This document shows positions 52,489 through 60,448 of a stretch of DNA of 64,000 bases, one piece after another. Location: the NCBI RefSeq assembly GCF_000196675.2, contig NC_015312.1:2604001-2668000 (forward strand), written 5' to 3'. The notes under the pieces were generated by a model. That model was not told the origin of the DNA and did not search any database. It worked only from the letters and a program-made list of their open reading frames with translations. The position numbers and the translations under genes are program-made. Source of the stretch: Pseudonocardia benzenivorans CB1190 (GTDB taxonomy: Bacteria > Actinomycetota > Actinomycetes > Mycobacteriales > Pseudonocardiaceae). Position 1 is the first letter of the stretch. Each line of letters begins with the position of its first letter.

Positions 52489-53270
52489 TGCGCAGGTTCG
52501 TCGACATCTCGGTGGCGTTGACGGCGGGGATCCGGTCGGACCCGCCGGGCCACGAGCCGCAGATCGAGTACCTCGACCACGAGGCGACGGCCCCGGACGT
52601 CCTGTCGTTCTTCCCGGGGGCGACCCGCGCGGATCTCCCCGACGGCGAGGGCTGGGCCATCGAGCGTGTGCGGCTCACGACGCACAACGGCACGCACCTC
52701 GACGCGCCGTACCACTACGCGTCCACGATGGACGGCGGCGCCCGCGCCATCACCATCGACGAGGTGCCGCTGGAGTGGTGCCTGCAGCCCGGCGTGAAGC
52801 TCGACTTCCGGCACCTGCCCGACGGCCACGTCGTCACCGCCGCCGAGGTCGAGGCCGAGCTCGATCGCATCGGGCACACGCTCTCGCCGCTGGAGATCGT
52901 CGTCGTCAACACGGCGGCGGGGGCCCGCTACGGCGAGGACGACTACGTGTCGACGGGCTGTGGCATGGGCCGCGAGGCGACGTTGTACCTGCTCGAACGC
53001 GGCGTCCGGCTCACCGGGACCGACGCGTGGAGCTGGGACGCGCCGTTCGTGCACACCGCGCGGCGCTACGCGGCCGAGGGCGACCCCTCGATCATCTGGG
53101 AGGGCCACCGGGTGGGCCGCGACATCGGCTACTGCCACATCGAGAAGCTCCACAACCTCGAGTCGCTGCCCGCGACGGGCTTTCAGATCTCGTGCTTCCC
53201 GGTCAAGATCCACGCCGCGTCGGCGGGGTGGACCCGGGCGGTCGCGATCTTCGACGAGCCCGACGCCTGA
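52488..53270 (+). CDS. Cyclase-superfamily metal-dependent hydrolase
   Basis: 260 residues. RRFVDISVALTAGIRSDPPG, then the metal motif TTHNGTHLDAPYHY and WSWDAPF near 180, as in kynurenine formamidase/isatin hydrolase relatives. Stop TAG of the MetE-like gene and the GTG start share one base, so the pair is coupled. Distinct from the cyclase at 40179 (only the motif is shared). Probably opens a lactone, lactam or formamide within this pathway. Confidence 0.87.
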   Translation: MRRFVDISVALTAGIRSDPPGHEPQIEYLDHEATAPDVLSFFPGATRADLPDGEGWAIERVRLTTHNGTHLDAPYHYASTMDGGARAITIDEVPLEWCLQPGVKLDFRHLPDGHVVTAAEVEAELDRIGHTLSPLEIVVVNTAAGARYGEDDYVSTGCGMGREATLYLLERGVRLTGTDAWSWDAPFVHTARRYAAEGDPSIIWEGHRVGRDIGYCHIEKLHNLESLPATGFQISCFPVKIHAASAGWTRAVAIFDEPDA

Positions 53271-53416
53271 CACGCCCGTCGCGTCGGGCGGATCCGCCGA
53301 CCCCCTCCCGGGAGGGTTCGGTGCGCCGGACCCGCAGCCGGCGCCGCGAGCCCGCGTTCCACCAGGCCGAACGCTCGCCTTCCCGGGCGTTCCGTCCGGA
53401 TGCGACGGTCGCTGCC

Positions 53417-54847
53417 ATGGACGAACGGTTCGGGCACGTGATCGACGGTGAGGAGCGCGCGTCGCTCGACGGCGCGGAGTTCGACTCCGTCGATCCCTAC
53501 ACGCAGTCGCCCTGGGCGAGGGTCGCCCTGGGCGGCGCCCCGGAGGCCGACCTGGCCGTCACGGCGGCCCGGCGCGCGTTCGACGAGGGGCCCTGGCCGC
53601 GGATGGGGTTCGCCGAGCGCGGCGCACTGCTGCACCGGCTGGCCGACCTCGTCGAGGCGAACGCCGCCGAGCTGGCCATGGCCGACACCCGTGACATGGG
53701 CAAGCCCGTCTCCGACGCGTTGGGCAAGGACGTCCCGCGCACCGCCCAGAACCTGCGGTTCTTCGCCGACCACGCCCGGCTGTCGGCGTCGGAGGCCTAC
53801 CCGACCGACACCGGCCACCACGCCTACGCCCGCTACGAGCCCGCCGGCGTCGTCGCCGCGATCGCGCCGTGGAACTTCCCGCTGATGCTGGAGAGCTGGA
53901 AGATCGCACCGGCCCTGGCCTGGGGGAACACCGTCGTGCTCAAGCCGGCGGAGGACTCGCCGGCGTCGGCGACGATCCTGGCCCGGCTCGCGGTCGAGGC
54001 CGGACTGCCGCCCGGCGTGCTCAACGTCCTGCACGGCTACGGTCCGGACTCCGCGGGGGCGGCGCTGACCGCGGACCCGCGGGTGGACCGGATCACCTTC
54101 ACCGGTGAGTCGTCGACCGGACGTGTCATCACCGCCGCCGCCGCCCGCAACCTGACCCCGGTCAGCCTGGAGCTGGGCGGCAAGGGCGCGAACCTCGTGT
54201 TCGCCGACGCCGACCTGACCACGGCCGTCGACTGGTCGATCAGGGCGATCTTCACCAACGCCGGCCAGGTCTGCCTCGCCGGCTCCCGGCTCTACGTGCA
54301 ACGCCCGATCCTCGACGAGTTCCTCGCCCGGTTCGTCGCCGCGGCCGATGCGCTGGTCGTCGGCGACCCGAAGGACGCCGGCACCCAGATCGGCCCGCTG
54401 TCGTCGCAGACCCACCACGCCAAGGTCACGAGCTACCTCGAGGACCCGAGCGGCAAGGTGCTCACGGGCGGTCCCGGCGACGGCTGGTTCGTGCGGCCGA
54501 CGGTCGTCGTCGACGCGGCGCCCGACTCGCCCATCCAGTGCGAGGAGATCTTCGGGCCGGTGGTCACCGTGACCCCGTTCGACACCGAGGACGAGGCCGT
54601 CGCCGCCGCGAACGGCAGCCGCTACGGGCTCAACGCGATGGTCTTCACCGAGAACCTCTCGCGCGCCCACCGGGTCTCGGCGCGGCTGCGGGCGGGCACG
54701 GTGTGGACGAACTGCTTCTTCGTCCGTGACCTGCGGGCGCCCTTCGGCGGCGTCGGCGACTCCGGGTGGGGACGCGAGGGCGGGACCTTCAGCCGCGAGT
54801 TCTTCACCGAGCCCAAGGCCGTCGTGATGGCGATCGACGGCGGCTGA
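53417..54847 (+). CDS. NAD(P)-dependent aldehyde dehydrogenase (muconic semialdehyde type)
   Basis: 476 residues. AIAPWNFPLMLESWKIAPAL, catalytic Glu252 (VSLELGGKGANLVF) and Cys286 (NAGQVCLAGSR), QCEEIFGPVVTVTPF near the end. The nearest named families are 2-hydroxymuconic semialdehyde and betaine aldehyde dehydrogenases. It oxidises an aldehyde product to an acid. A tautomerase gene follows after 1 base, which is the normal order of the oxalocrotonate branch of meta-cleavage pathways. The gap before the gene (146 bases) may hold a separate promoter. Confidence 0.9.
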   Translation: MDERFGHVIDGEERASLDGAEFDSVDPYTQSPWARVALGGAPEADLAVTAARRAFDEGPWPRMGFAERGALLHRLADLVEANAAELAMADTRDMGKPVSDALGKDVPRTAQNLRFFADHARLSASEAYPTDTGHHAYARYEPAGVVAAIAPWNFPLMLESWKIAPALAWGNTVVLKPAEDSPASATILARLAVEAGLPPGVLNVLHGYGPDSAGAALTADPRVDRITFTGESSTGRVITAAAARNLTPVSLELGGKGANLVFADADLTTAVDWSIRAIFTNAGQVCLAGSRLYVQRPILDEFLARFVAAADALVVGDPKDAGTQIGPLSSQTHHAKVTSYLEDPSGKVLTGGPGDGWFVRPTVVVDAAPDSPIQCEEIFGPVVTVTPFDTEDEAVAAANGSRYGLNAMVFTENLSRAHRVSARLRAGTVWTNCFFVRDLRAPFGGVGDSGWGREGGTFSREFFTEPKAVVMAIDGG

Positions 54848-54848
54848 C

Positions 54849-55256
54849 GTGCCGATCTTCGAGGTCCACGTGCTGGCCGACCGGCACCCGCCGCAGCGTC
54901 TCGCGGAACTGCTGGGCGAGCTGACGCGCCGGTACGCCGAGGTCCTCGACTCGCCGCCCGCGCGGGTCCGCGGCTGGGTGACCGAGCACCCGCCCGGGCA
55001 GTGGATCACCGGCGGCGAGATCGGCGTGGAGGCACCGTACGTGACGGCCCTCGTGCTGGAGGGGCGGCCGGTCGAGCAGCGGCACCGGCTGCTCGCCGCC
55101 CTGACCGACGCCGTCGTCACCGTGCTGGGGAGCCCGCGCGAGCTGGTCCGCGCGCGGATCGTCGAGGTGCCGCCCGACGACTGGGGCATCGCCGGTGTCC
55201 CGGCCGCGGCGGCCCGTGCCGAGGAGATCGCCGCCAGGGCCGCGCGGCGACCCTGA
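54849..55256 (+). CDS. Fused two-domain tautomerase (4-oxalocrotonate tautomerase superfamily)
   Basis: 135 residues. After removal of the initiator the first residue is Pro (PIFEVHVLADRHPPQRLAEL), the catalytic base of the tautomerase superfamily. A second beta-alpha-beta unit begins at APYVTALVLEGRPVEQRHRL and lacks a free proline, so this is a linked dimer with one active site, as in some fused 4-OT, cis-CaaD and MSAD relatives. With the aldehyde dehydrogenase it would isomerise a 2-hydroxymuconate-type enol. The GTG is 1 base after the dehydrogenase stop. Confidence 0.83.
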   Translation: MPIFEVHVLADRHPPQRLAELLGELTRRYAEVLDSPPARVRGWVTEHPPGQWITGGEIGVEAPYVTALVLEGRPVEQRHRLLAALTDAVVTVLGSPRELVRARIVEVPPDDWGIAGVPAAAARAEEIAARAARRP

Positions 55257-55300
55257 TCCGGTGCGTGCGGCGCCCGATCCGTCGCCGCACGCACCGGATC
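55255..55300. terminator. 18-bp perfect stem, bidirectional terminator
   Basis: The arm at 55255-55272 pairs perfectly with 55283-55300 around a 10-base loop. The left arm begins inside the tautomerase stop codon, and the right ends 2 bases before the SDR stop on the opposite strand. It insulates the LysR operon from the SDR/HAD pair. Confidence 0.75.
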
Positions 55301-55302
55301 GG

Positions 55303-56043
55303 TCAGAAGAGTCCGCGGCGGGCGCCGGCGTCGAGGGCCAGGGTGGCGCCGTGCAGGGCGTCGGCCTGCGGGGCGAGCAGCGTCGTCACCGTCCAGGCCA
55401 CCTCCTCGGGCGTGACGAGCCGGCCCAGCGGCGACTCGGCCGCCCGCTCGGCGAGCACCTCCTCGACCGCGACCCCGCGCCGCCGCGCGGCCGCCGCGGC
55501 CAGCCCGCGCATCCGCGGGGTGTCGACCGGACCCGGCGCGACGAGGTGCGCGGTCACCCCGCGCGGCCCGTAGGCGACGGCGAGCTGGCGTACCAGGTTG
55601 GCCAGCGCGGCGTTGGTGACGCCCGCGGCGCAGGCGTCGGGGGAGGGCTCGCTGCCGTAGTGCCCGCCGAGCGCGACGATCCGCGACCCGCCGACCAGAT
55701 GCGTATCCACCGCCCTGACCAGCCGCAACAGCCCCCCGACCTTGAGGGCGACGGTCGCGCCCAGCGCGTCGGGGTCGATGGCGTCCAGCGGCCCGGTGGG
55801 TGGCAGCCCGACCGCCTGCACGACCATCCGGACCGGCCCGCCCGCGGCCGCGACCGCGGCGCTCACCGCGTCCGCCCCGGCGGCGGTCCCGACGTCCGCG
55901 GCGCACCCGGTGGTCGAGGGACCCGACGGCGGCGCCGTCCGCGCGACCGCGACGACGTGCAGCCCGGCGGCGCGCAGGGCGTCGGCGATCGCGCCGCCCA
56001 GGGCCCCGGACGCCCCGGCGACGACGGCGACCTCCGCGGTCAT
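55303..56043 (-). CDS. SDR family protein lacking the YxxxK catalytic pair
   Basis: 246 residues. Rossmann start AEVAVVAGASGALGGAIADA and C-terminal GATLALDAG are normal for a short-chain dehydrogenase. The catalytic Tyr-x-x-x-Lys segment instead reads SPDACAAGVTNAALANLV, without Tyr or Lys in place, so ordinary dehydrogenase activity is doubtful. It is co-translated with the HAD gene upstream (ATGA) and divergent from the phenylphosphate synthase-like genes. It could be a binding or regulatory protein, or use another mechanism. Confidence 0.78.
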   Translation of the reverse strand: MTAEVAVVAGASGALGGAIADALRAAGLHVVAVARTAPPSGPSTTGCAADVGTAAGADAVSAAVAAAGGPVRMVVQAVGLPPTGPLDAIDPDALGATVALKVGGLLRLVRAVDTHLVGGSRIVALGGHYGSEPSPDACAAGVTNAALANLVRQLAVAYGPRGVTAHLVAPGPVDTPRMRGLAAAAARRRGVAVEEVLAERAAESPLGRLVTPEEVAWTVTTLLAPQADALHGATLALDAGARRGLF

Positions 56044-56696
56044 CGGGCGGGTACCAGACCGAGGCAGGAGCGCGCCCGGGCGAACGCGGCGTCGGGGTCG
56101 CGCAGGTCGAGCTGGACCGTCCGCAGCCCCGCGCGCCGGGCGCCCTCGATGTTGGCGGGCATGTCGTCGACGAAGACGATCTCGCCCGCCGGGACCCCCA
56201 GCGCGTCGACCGCGGCGGCGTAGCTGCGCGGGTCGGGCTTGAGCACCCCGCTCCACGAGCCGTCGATCAGCACGTCGACGTCGTCGAGGAACGCCAGGCC
56301 CGCCCGCAGCGGGCCGTCGCCGTGGAAGGCGGCCAGGTCGTTGGTCAGCACGCCCAGTGGCAGCCCGGCGGCGCGGACGTCGGCCACGAGCGCGGCAGCG
56401 GCGGGCCGGACGACGTCGACACCCGGCCGCTCGAACAGCTCGGCCATGAACTCCGACACCGGCCAGCCCGCGCGGCCCAGGGCCCGGCCGACCTCCGCGG
56501 CACGCAACGCCCAGTACTCGCGCTCGCTGAGCTCGCCGCGCAGCATGCGGTCCCAGTCCGGATCGGGCTCGGGTCCCAGCGGTCCGCGCCGGGCGGCGAC
56601 GGCGCGGACGGCGGGCTCGCGCCTGCCGAGCAGTTCCAGCATCTCCGATCCGGAGCGGATCACCACGCCGCCGACGTCGAGCAGCAGCGCCGTCAT
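56040..56696 (-). CDS. HAD-superfamily (subfamily IA) phosphatase-like hydrolase
   Basis: 218 residues. Motif I MTALLLDVGGVVIRS (nucleophile Asp7; the usual second Asp is Gly, as in YihX-like proteins), motif II VLTNDLAAFH, motif III GVLKPDPRSYAAAVDAL, motif IV EIVFVDDMPANIEGA. It should hydrolyse a phosphate ester or another bond through an aspartyl enzyme. Because it is divergent from a phenylphosphate-synthase-like kinase, it is a candidate for removing the phosphate at the end of the pathway. A -10-like TAAGGT (minus, 56731-56726) precedes it. Confidence 0.82.
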   Translation of the reverse strand: MTALLLDVGGVVIRSGSEMLELLGRREPAVRAVAARRGPLGPEPDPDWDRMLRGELSEREYWALRAAEVGRALGRAGWPVSEFMAELFERPGVDVVRPAAAALVADVRAAGLPLGVLTNDLAAFHGDGPLRAGLAFLDDVDVLIDGSWSGVLKPDPRSYAAAVDALGVPAGEIVFVDDMPANIEGARRAGLRTVQLDLRDPDAAFARARSCLGLVPAR

Positions 56697-56896
56697 CGGC
56701 CGGGCGTCCCGTCTGGCATCCGCTGACCTTACGAACGGGCCCGTCCGCGCCGGAAGCGGCGCGTTCCGCGGCGCGAAACGGCAGCTCGGCGCGACGGTGC
56801 CGGGGCCGGACGTTCGGCAGGGGAGAACGGCCGGGTTGCCGCCCCGATGTGTGCACTGTCACGGTCCGACCCATCGTCCCGATCAGAGGAGATCCG

Positions 56897-58669
56897 ATGG
56901 CGAACGTCGTCCCCCTGGGCGAGTACACCGGTGACTGGTACCCCGGGTACAAGCCGGAGCACTTCGACTTCCCGTACGTGGTGGACGCGCCGTCGCCGTT
57001 CAAGCCGGGCGACGAGGACGCGTTCTGGTTCCTGGACTTCCACTGGTCGCGCGGGCTGACCCCGCTCGCGGCCACGCTGTGGAGTGCGGACGGGTACTGC
57101 GCCGGCACCCAGGGCGCGTCGGAGAGCCTGCCGCTGCCGCCCGGTCGCGGGGTCACGTGCCGCTTCGCGGGCACCCACCTCTACGGCTCGCCGATTCCCG
57201 AGACCGACCCCCGGGAGATCGCGGCGCGCGCCAACCGGCTGGGCACCAACCTGCCGCACTTCCTGCAGAACTACCGCTCGATCTGGGAGGCCGGGCGCGA
57301 CGAGCTCGAGGCCACGTGGGACTACTTCCGCGGCATCGACCTCGCGACGGTCCCGACCGCCGAGCTGGGCACCCTGATCCGGCAGGCTCGTCGCTACCAC
57401 AAGCGAGCCATGGAGATCCACTTCAACGTCATGTACCCGATGCTGGTCAACTTCCTCGGGTTCTACGGCTCGTGCGCCGAGATGGGCATCGACACCGGCC
57501 TCGTCGGCAAGTTCCTGCAGGGCGAGGACACCAAGATCATGGAGCTCGACCGCGAGCTCTACGCGCTGGCGGTCAAGGCGCGGCAGGCAGGCCTCTCGCA
57601 GGTCTTCGCCGACAACGAGCCGGGCCGGATGCGCGAGGCGCTGTCGGCACACGGCGGGTCGGCGTCGCAGTGGCTCACCGACTTCGACGACTGGCTGCAG
57701 GTCTGGGGCCACCGCACCGACGCCACCTGCGACGTGGGCGTCCCCAGCTGGATCGAGGACAACACCAACGCCTTCGGCAACATCAAGACGTTCCTGATGA
57801 AGGAGACCGACCACGACTTCGAGGCCGCCGCCCGCAACGCCCTCGATGAGCGCGACGCCGCCATCGACGCGGCCCGGTCCGGGCTGACCCGCGAGGAGCA
57901 GGCGGTGTTCGACGGCGGGCTCGCCGCAAACCAGGCCGCGAACTTCCCGTGGTGGCAGGACGACCACAACTACTACATCGACCTGAAGGTCATGCTGCCG
58001 CTGCGGCAGGCCTGCCAGGAGCTGGCGGACCGCGTCGGCGCCGACCGCCGCGACGACATGCTCTACCTGTTCTGGCCCGAGCTGCTCGACGTCGCCGCCG
58101 GCAAGCCCTACGGCGGCGAGCTGCGCAGTCTCGTCACCGACCGCCGCCAGTACTTCGACCACTGGCACACCCGGCGCTCGGAGATGCCCAAGGTGCTGGG
58201 CACCGTCCCGGACTCGGTCGAGGACCCCGTGCTCATCGAGATCTTCGGCATCAACCCGGGGTCGCTGCGCGCCGTGCAGAACCCGGACGCCGCCAACGAG
58301 ACGACGCTGACCGGCGTCGCGGCGGCCCGCGGGATCGCGACCGGCGTCGCGCGGGTCCTGCAGAGCTCCGACGAGCTGCACCGCGTCGCGCCTGGTGAGA
58401 TCCTGGTGTGCGAGTCGACGTCGCCCAACTGGACGCCCGCGTTCGGCAAGATCGCGGCGGCGGTGTGCGACGGCGGTGGCATGCTCAGCCACGCGGCGAT
58501 CGTCGGCCGTGAGTACGGGGTGCCGACCGTCACCGCGGTCGGGATCGCCACCGTCGCGATCGGCGACGGCGACAAGATCGAGGTCGACGGCACGAACGGC
58601 AGGGTGACCATCCTGAAGCGGGCCGCCGAGCTGGCCGGGGCGGGCCAGGACACAACCGGACAGCCGTGA
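56897..58669 (+). CDS. Phenylphosphate-synthase-like subunit with PEP-utiliser phosphohistidine domain (PpsA/CreH-type)
   Basis: 590 residues (about 66 kDa). The C-terminal part (about 480-575) is the swivelling phosphohistidine domain of PEP synthase: GVAAARGIATGVARVLQSSD, GEILVCESTSPNWTPAFGKI, and GGGMLSHAAIVGREYGVPTV with His532 as the phosphate carrier. The N-terminal 470 residues, rich in Trp, Tyr and His (DAFWFLDFHWSRGLTPLAAT, FPWWQDDHNYYIDLKVMLPL), would form the acceptor-binding domain, as in the 70 kDa PpsA protein of Thauera phenylphosphate synthase. ATG with AGAGGAG upstream. GTGA overlap with the ATP-binding partner gene. Pyruvate binding would need the barrel domain of PEP synthase, which I do not see. 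Confidence 0.8.
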   Translation: MANVVPLGEYTGDWYPGYKPEHFDFPYVVDAPSPFKPGDEDAFWFLDFHWSRGLTPLAATLWSADGYCAGTQGASESLPLPPGRGVTCRFAGTHLYGSPIPETDPREIAARANRLGTNLPHFLQNYRSIWEAGRDELEATWDYFRGIDLATVPTAELGTLIRQARRYHKRAMEIHFNVMYPMLVNFLGFYGSCAEMGIDTGLVGKFLQGEDTKIMELDRELYALAVKARQAGLSQVFADNEPGRMREALSAHGGSASQWLTDFDDWLQVWGHRTDATCDVGVPSWIEDNTNAFGNIKTFLMKETDHDFEAAARNALDERDAAIDAARSGLTREEQAVFDGGLAANQAANFPWWQDDHNYYIDLKVMLPLRQACQELADRVGADRRDDMLYLFWPELLDVAAGKPYGGELRSLVTDRRQYFDHWHTRRSEMPKVLGTVPDSVEDPVLIEIFGINPGSLRAVQNPDAANETTLTGVAAARGIATGVARVLQSSDELHRVAPGEILVCESTSPNWTPAFGKIAAAVCDGGGMLSHAAIVGREYGVPTVTAVGIATVAIGDGDKIEVDGTNGRVTILKRAAELAGAGQDTTGQP

Positions 58670-59766
58670 CGGGGGTCGTCGTGGACAGCGGTTCCGTGGT
58701 GTGGGTCGACGCGGCCGAGCCGGGCGAGGCGGTCGCCGCCGCCGGATCCAAGATCGGCAGGCTCGCCGACCTGCACCGGGCCGGGGTCGAGGTGCCGCAG
58801 GGTTTCGCGGTCACCGTCGACGCCTACCGCCGGCACTGTGCCGACGCCGGCCTGGACCCGCGGATCGACGCGATCCTCGCGCCGCTGGTCGCCGACCCGG
58901 CGGGGCCCTCGGAGGCCGAGGTCGGGACGGCCTCGGCGGCGATCCGGGAGCTGTTCGTCACCACCCCGATGTCCGACGCCCTCGTCGCGGAGATCACCGA
59001 GGCCTACGAGGAGCTGTGCGTGCGGTGCGTCGACGTCAACGTGCCGACGGCGGTGCGTTCCTCGGCGACCGGTGAGGACGCGGCCGACGCCTCCTTCGCG
59101 GGCATCTTCGACACCTACCTCGGCGTGTCGGGCGCGCCGCGGGTGCTCGACGCCGTCCGCGCCTGCTGGGGGTCGCTGTTCACCGCCCGCGCGCTGGCCT
59201 ACCGGCTGCGCAAGGGCATCAGCCACCACGACATGCCCATCGCCGTCGGCGTCATCGAGCTGATCCACGCCCGCGCGTCCGGGGTGGCCTTCTCGGTGCA
59301 CCCGGTGACGGGCAAGCCCGACCGCGTCGTCATCGAGACGTCGTGGGGGTGGGGCGAGGCGATCGTGCAGGGCGTCGTCGACCCCGACCACATCGAGGTC
59401 GGCAAGACCGACGGCCGCGTCCTGCGCTACGACGTCGCGCACAAGGCGATCGTCTCGGCGTTCGACTTCGCCGACGGGCGCGTCACCGAGGTCGAGATGC
59501 CCGCGCGGCTGGCCGACCGAAGGGTGCTCGACGACGAGCAGATCGGCGCGGTCGTCGAGGCCGTGTCGGCGATCGAGCGGCACTACGGCTACCCGGTCGA
59601 CGTCGAGTGGGTCATCTCCCGGCACCGGCGGGCGGGCGACGGCATCTGCATCGTGCAGTCGCGCCCGGTCACCGTGACCGCGCAGGAGCAGGCGCCCGTC
59701 GCCTACGACCCGGTCGCCCTGGCACAGAAGTACGTCTTCAGCGGCAAGCCGGTCCCCGGTCGCTGA
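58666..59766 (+). CDS. PEP-synthase-like ATP-binding subunit (PpsB/CreI-type)
   Basis: 366 residues (about 39 kDa), only the N-terminal ATP-grasp part of PEP synthase: KIGRLADLHRAGVEVPQGFA, PTAVRSSATGEDAADASFAG, ASGVAFSVHPVTGKPDRVVI, SWGWGEAIVQGVVDPDHIEV and GICIVQSRPVTV. It would use ATP to phosphorylate His532 of the partner. Size and split match the 40 kDa protein 2 of phenylphosphate synthase. A rifampin phosphotransferase would have all domains in one chain, and a pyruvate water dikinase likewise, so the two-chain form favours a phenol-type acceptor. Confidence 0.83.
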   Translation: MTGVVVDSGSVVWVDAAEPGEAVAAAGSKIGRLADLHRAGVEVPQGFAVTVDAYRRHCADAGLDPRIDAILAPLVADPAGPSEAEVGTASAAIRELFVTTPMSDALVAEITEAYEELCVRCVDVNVPTAVRSSATGEDAADASFAGIFDTYLGVSGAPRVLDAVRACWGSLFTARALAYRLRKGISHHDMPIAVGVIELIHARASGVAFSVHPVTGKPDRVVIETSWGWGEAIVQGVVDPDHIEVGKTDGRVLRYDVAHKAIVSAFDFADGRVTEVEMPARLADRRVLDDEQIGAVVEAVSAIERHYGYPVDVEWVISRHRRAGDGICIVQSRPVTVTAQEQAPVAYDPVALAQKYVFSGKPVPGR

Positions 59767-59771
59767 CGGCC

Positions 59772-59802
59772 CGGGGTGGGCGGCCGCCCGCCGCCCACCC
59801 CG
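59772..59802. terminator. 12-bp stem, bidirectional terminator
   Basis: CGGGGTGGGCGG (59772-59783) pairs with CCGCCCACCCCG (59791-59802) around a 7-base loop, between the stop of the kinase subunit gene and that of the convergent osmC gene. Confidence 0.7.
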
Positions 59803-59816
59803 AGGTCGCGTGCCGG

Positions 59817-60338
59817 TCAGCCCGTGGTCAGGGTCGTCGCGACCGGCGTCGTGTTGCGGAACAGGTCGAGCACCGGGCAGTGCGCGTCGACGGTCTCCTG
59901 CAGCCGTGCGTAGTCCTCGGCCGGCGCCGGGCCCCGCAGCTCGACCGCGAGCCGGACCTCCCCGAAACCGGGGCGCACGGCCTCGTCGAGCCCGAAGAAG
60001 CCGCGCACGTCGAGGTCGCCCTCGGTACGGACGCGCACGTCGTCGAGCGGGATGCCGAGCTTCGCGGCCCAGAACCGGTACGTGACGACCTGGCACGACA
60101 GCAGCGCGGCGAGCGCCGACTCGACCGGGTTGATGGCCGCGTCGTCGCCGCCGAGCGCGGGCGGCTCGTCGATCGTGACCGCGTGCCGGCCGATCCGGAT
60201 CTCGGTGCGGACGCCCTCGGCGCCCTCGCCGGTGGCGCGGAAGAGCGCGGCGGCCTTGCCGGGGTCGTCGGCGACGGCCGAGGCGGTCGCGTCGACGATG
60301 GCGCGCAGGCCGTCCTCGCGGGTGGTGGCGGTGGTCAT
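59817..60338 (-). CDS. OsmC family protein
   Basis: 173 residues. OsmC/Ohr fold with both redox cysteines in place: LAALLSCQVVTYRFWA and VDAHCPVLDLFRNT. The family reduces organic hydroperoxides or handles thiol-reactive species. GGGAG lies 7 bases before the ATG. The 320 bases upstream contain a cysteine-type leader peptide and alternative hairpins, suggesting control by translation of Cys codons. Confidence 0.88.
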   Translation of the reverse strand: MTTATTREDGLRAIVDATASAVADDPGKAAALFRATGEGAEGVRTEIRIGRHAVTIDEPPALGGDDAAINPVESALAALLSCQVVTYRFWAAKLGIPLDDVRVRTEGDLDVRGFFGLDEAVRPGFGEVRLAVELRGPAPAEDYARLQETVDAHCPVLDLFRNTTPVATTLTTG

Positions 60339-60362
60339 GGGGTCTCCCGGGGAGTGTCGGTC

Positions 60363-60448
60363 CCCGCGCGGCTCCCGCGCGGGCGGGGCGGCACGCCGCA
60401 GGTCAGCTCCCGCAGGGCAGGAGCTTCAGCTCCCGCAGGCCGGGAGCT
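60363..60448 (-). promoter_or_regulatory. Attenuator-like set of alternative hairpins before osmC
   Basis: On the RNA of the minus strand: hairpin A is CGGGAGCT/AGCTCCCG arms at 60441-60448 and 60428-60435 (8 bp, 5-base loop) and overlaps the leader peptide's stop. Hairpin B pairs 60420-60425 with 60405-60410 (GGAGCT/AGCTCC). The segment 60420-60425 can instead pair with 60428-60433. Hairpin C, 60375-60383 with 60363-60371 (9 bp), lies 24 bases before the osmC start. Mutually exclusive pairing next to a short Cys-containing reading frame is the design of a translation-coupled attenuator. Two direct copies of CAGCTCCCGCAGG (from 60404 and 60427) create these options. Confidence 0.55.

Noticed and set aside
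56897..59766. Ordinary PEP synthase or rifampin phosphotransferase
   Set aside because: The pyruvate/PEP barrel domain is missing and the ATP-binding and phosphohistidine parts are separate genes in reversed order; this fits phenylphosphate synthase better.
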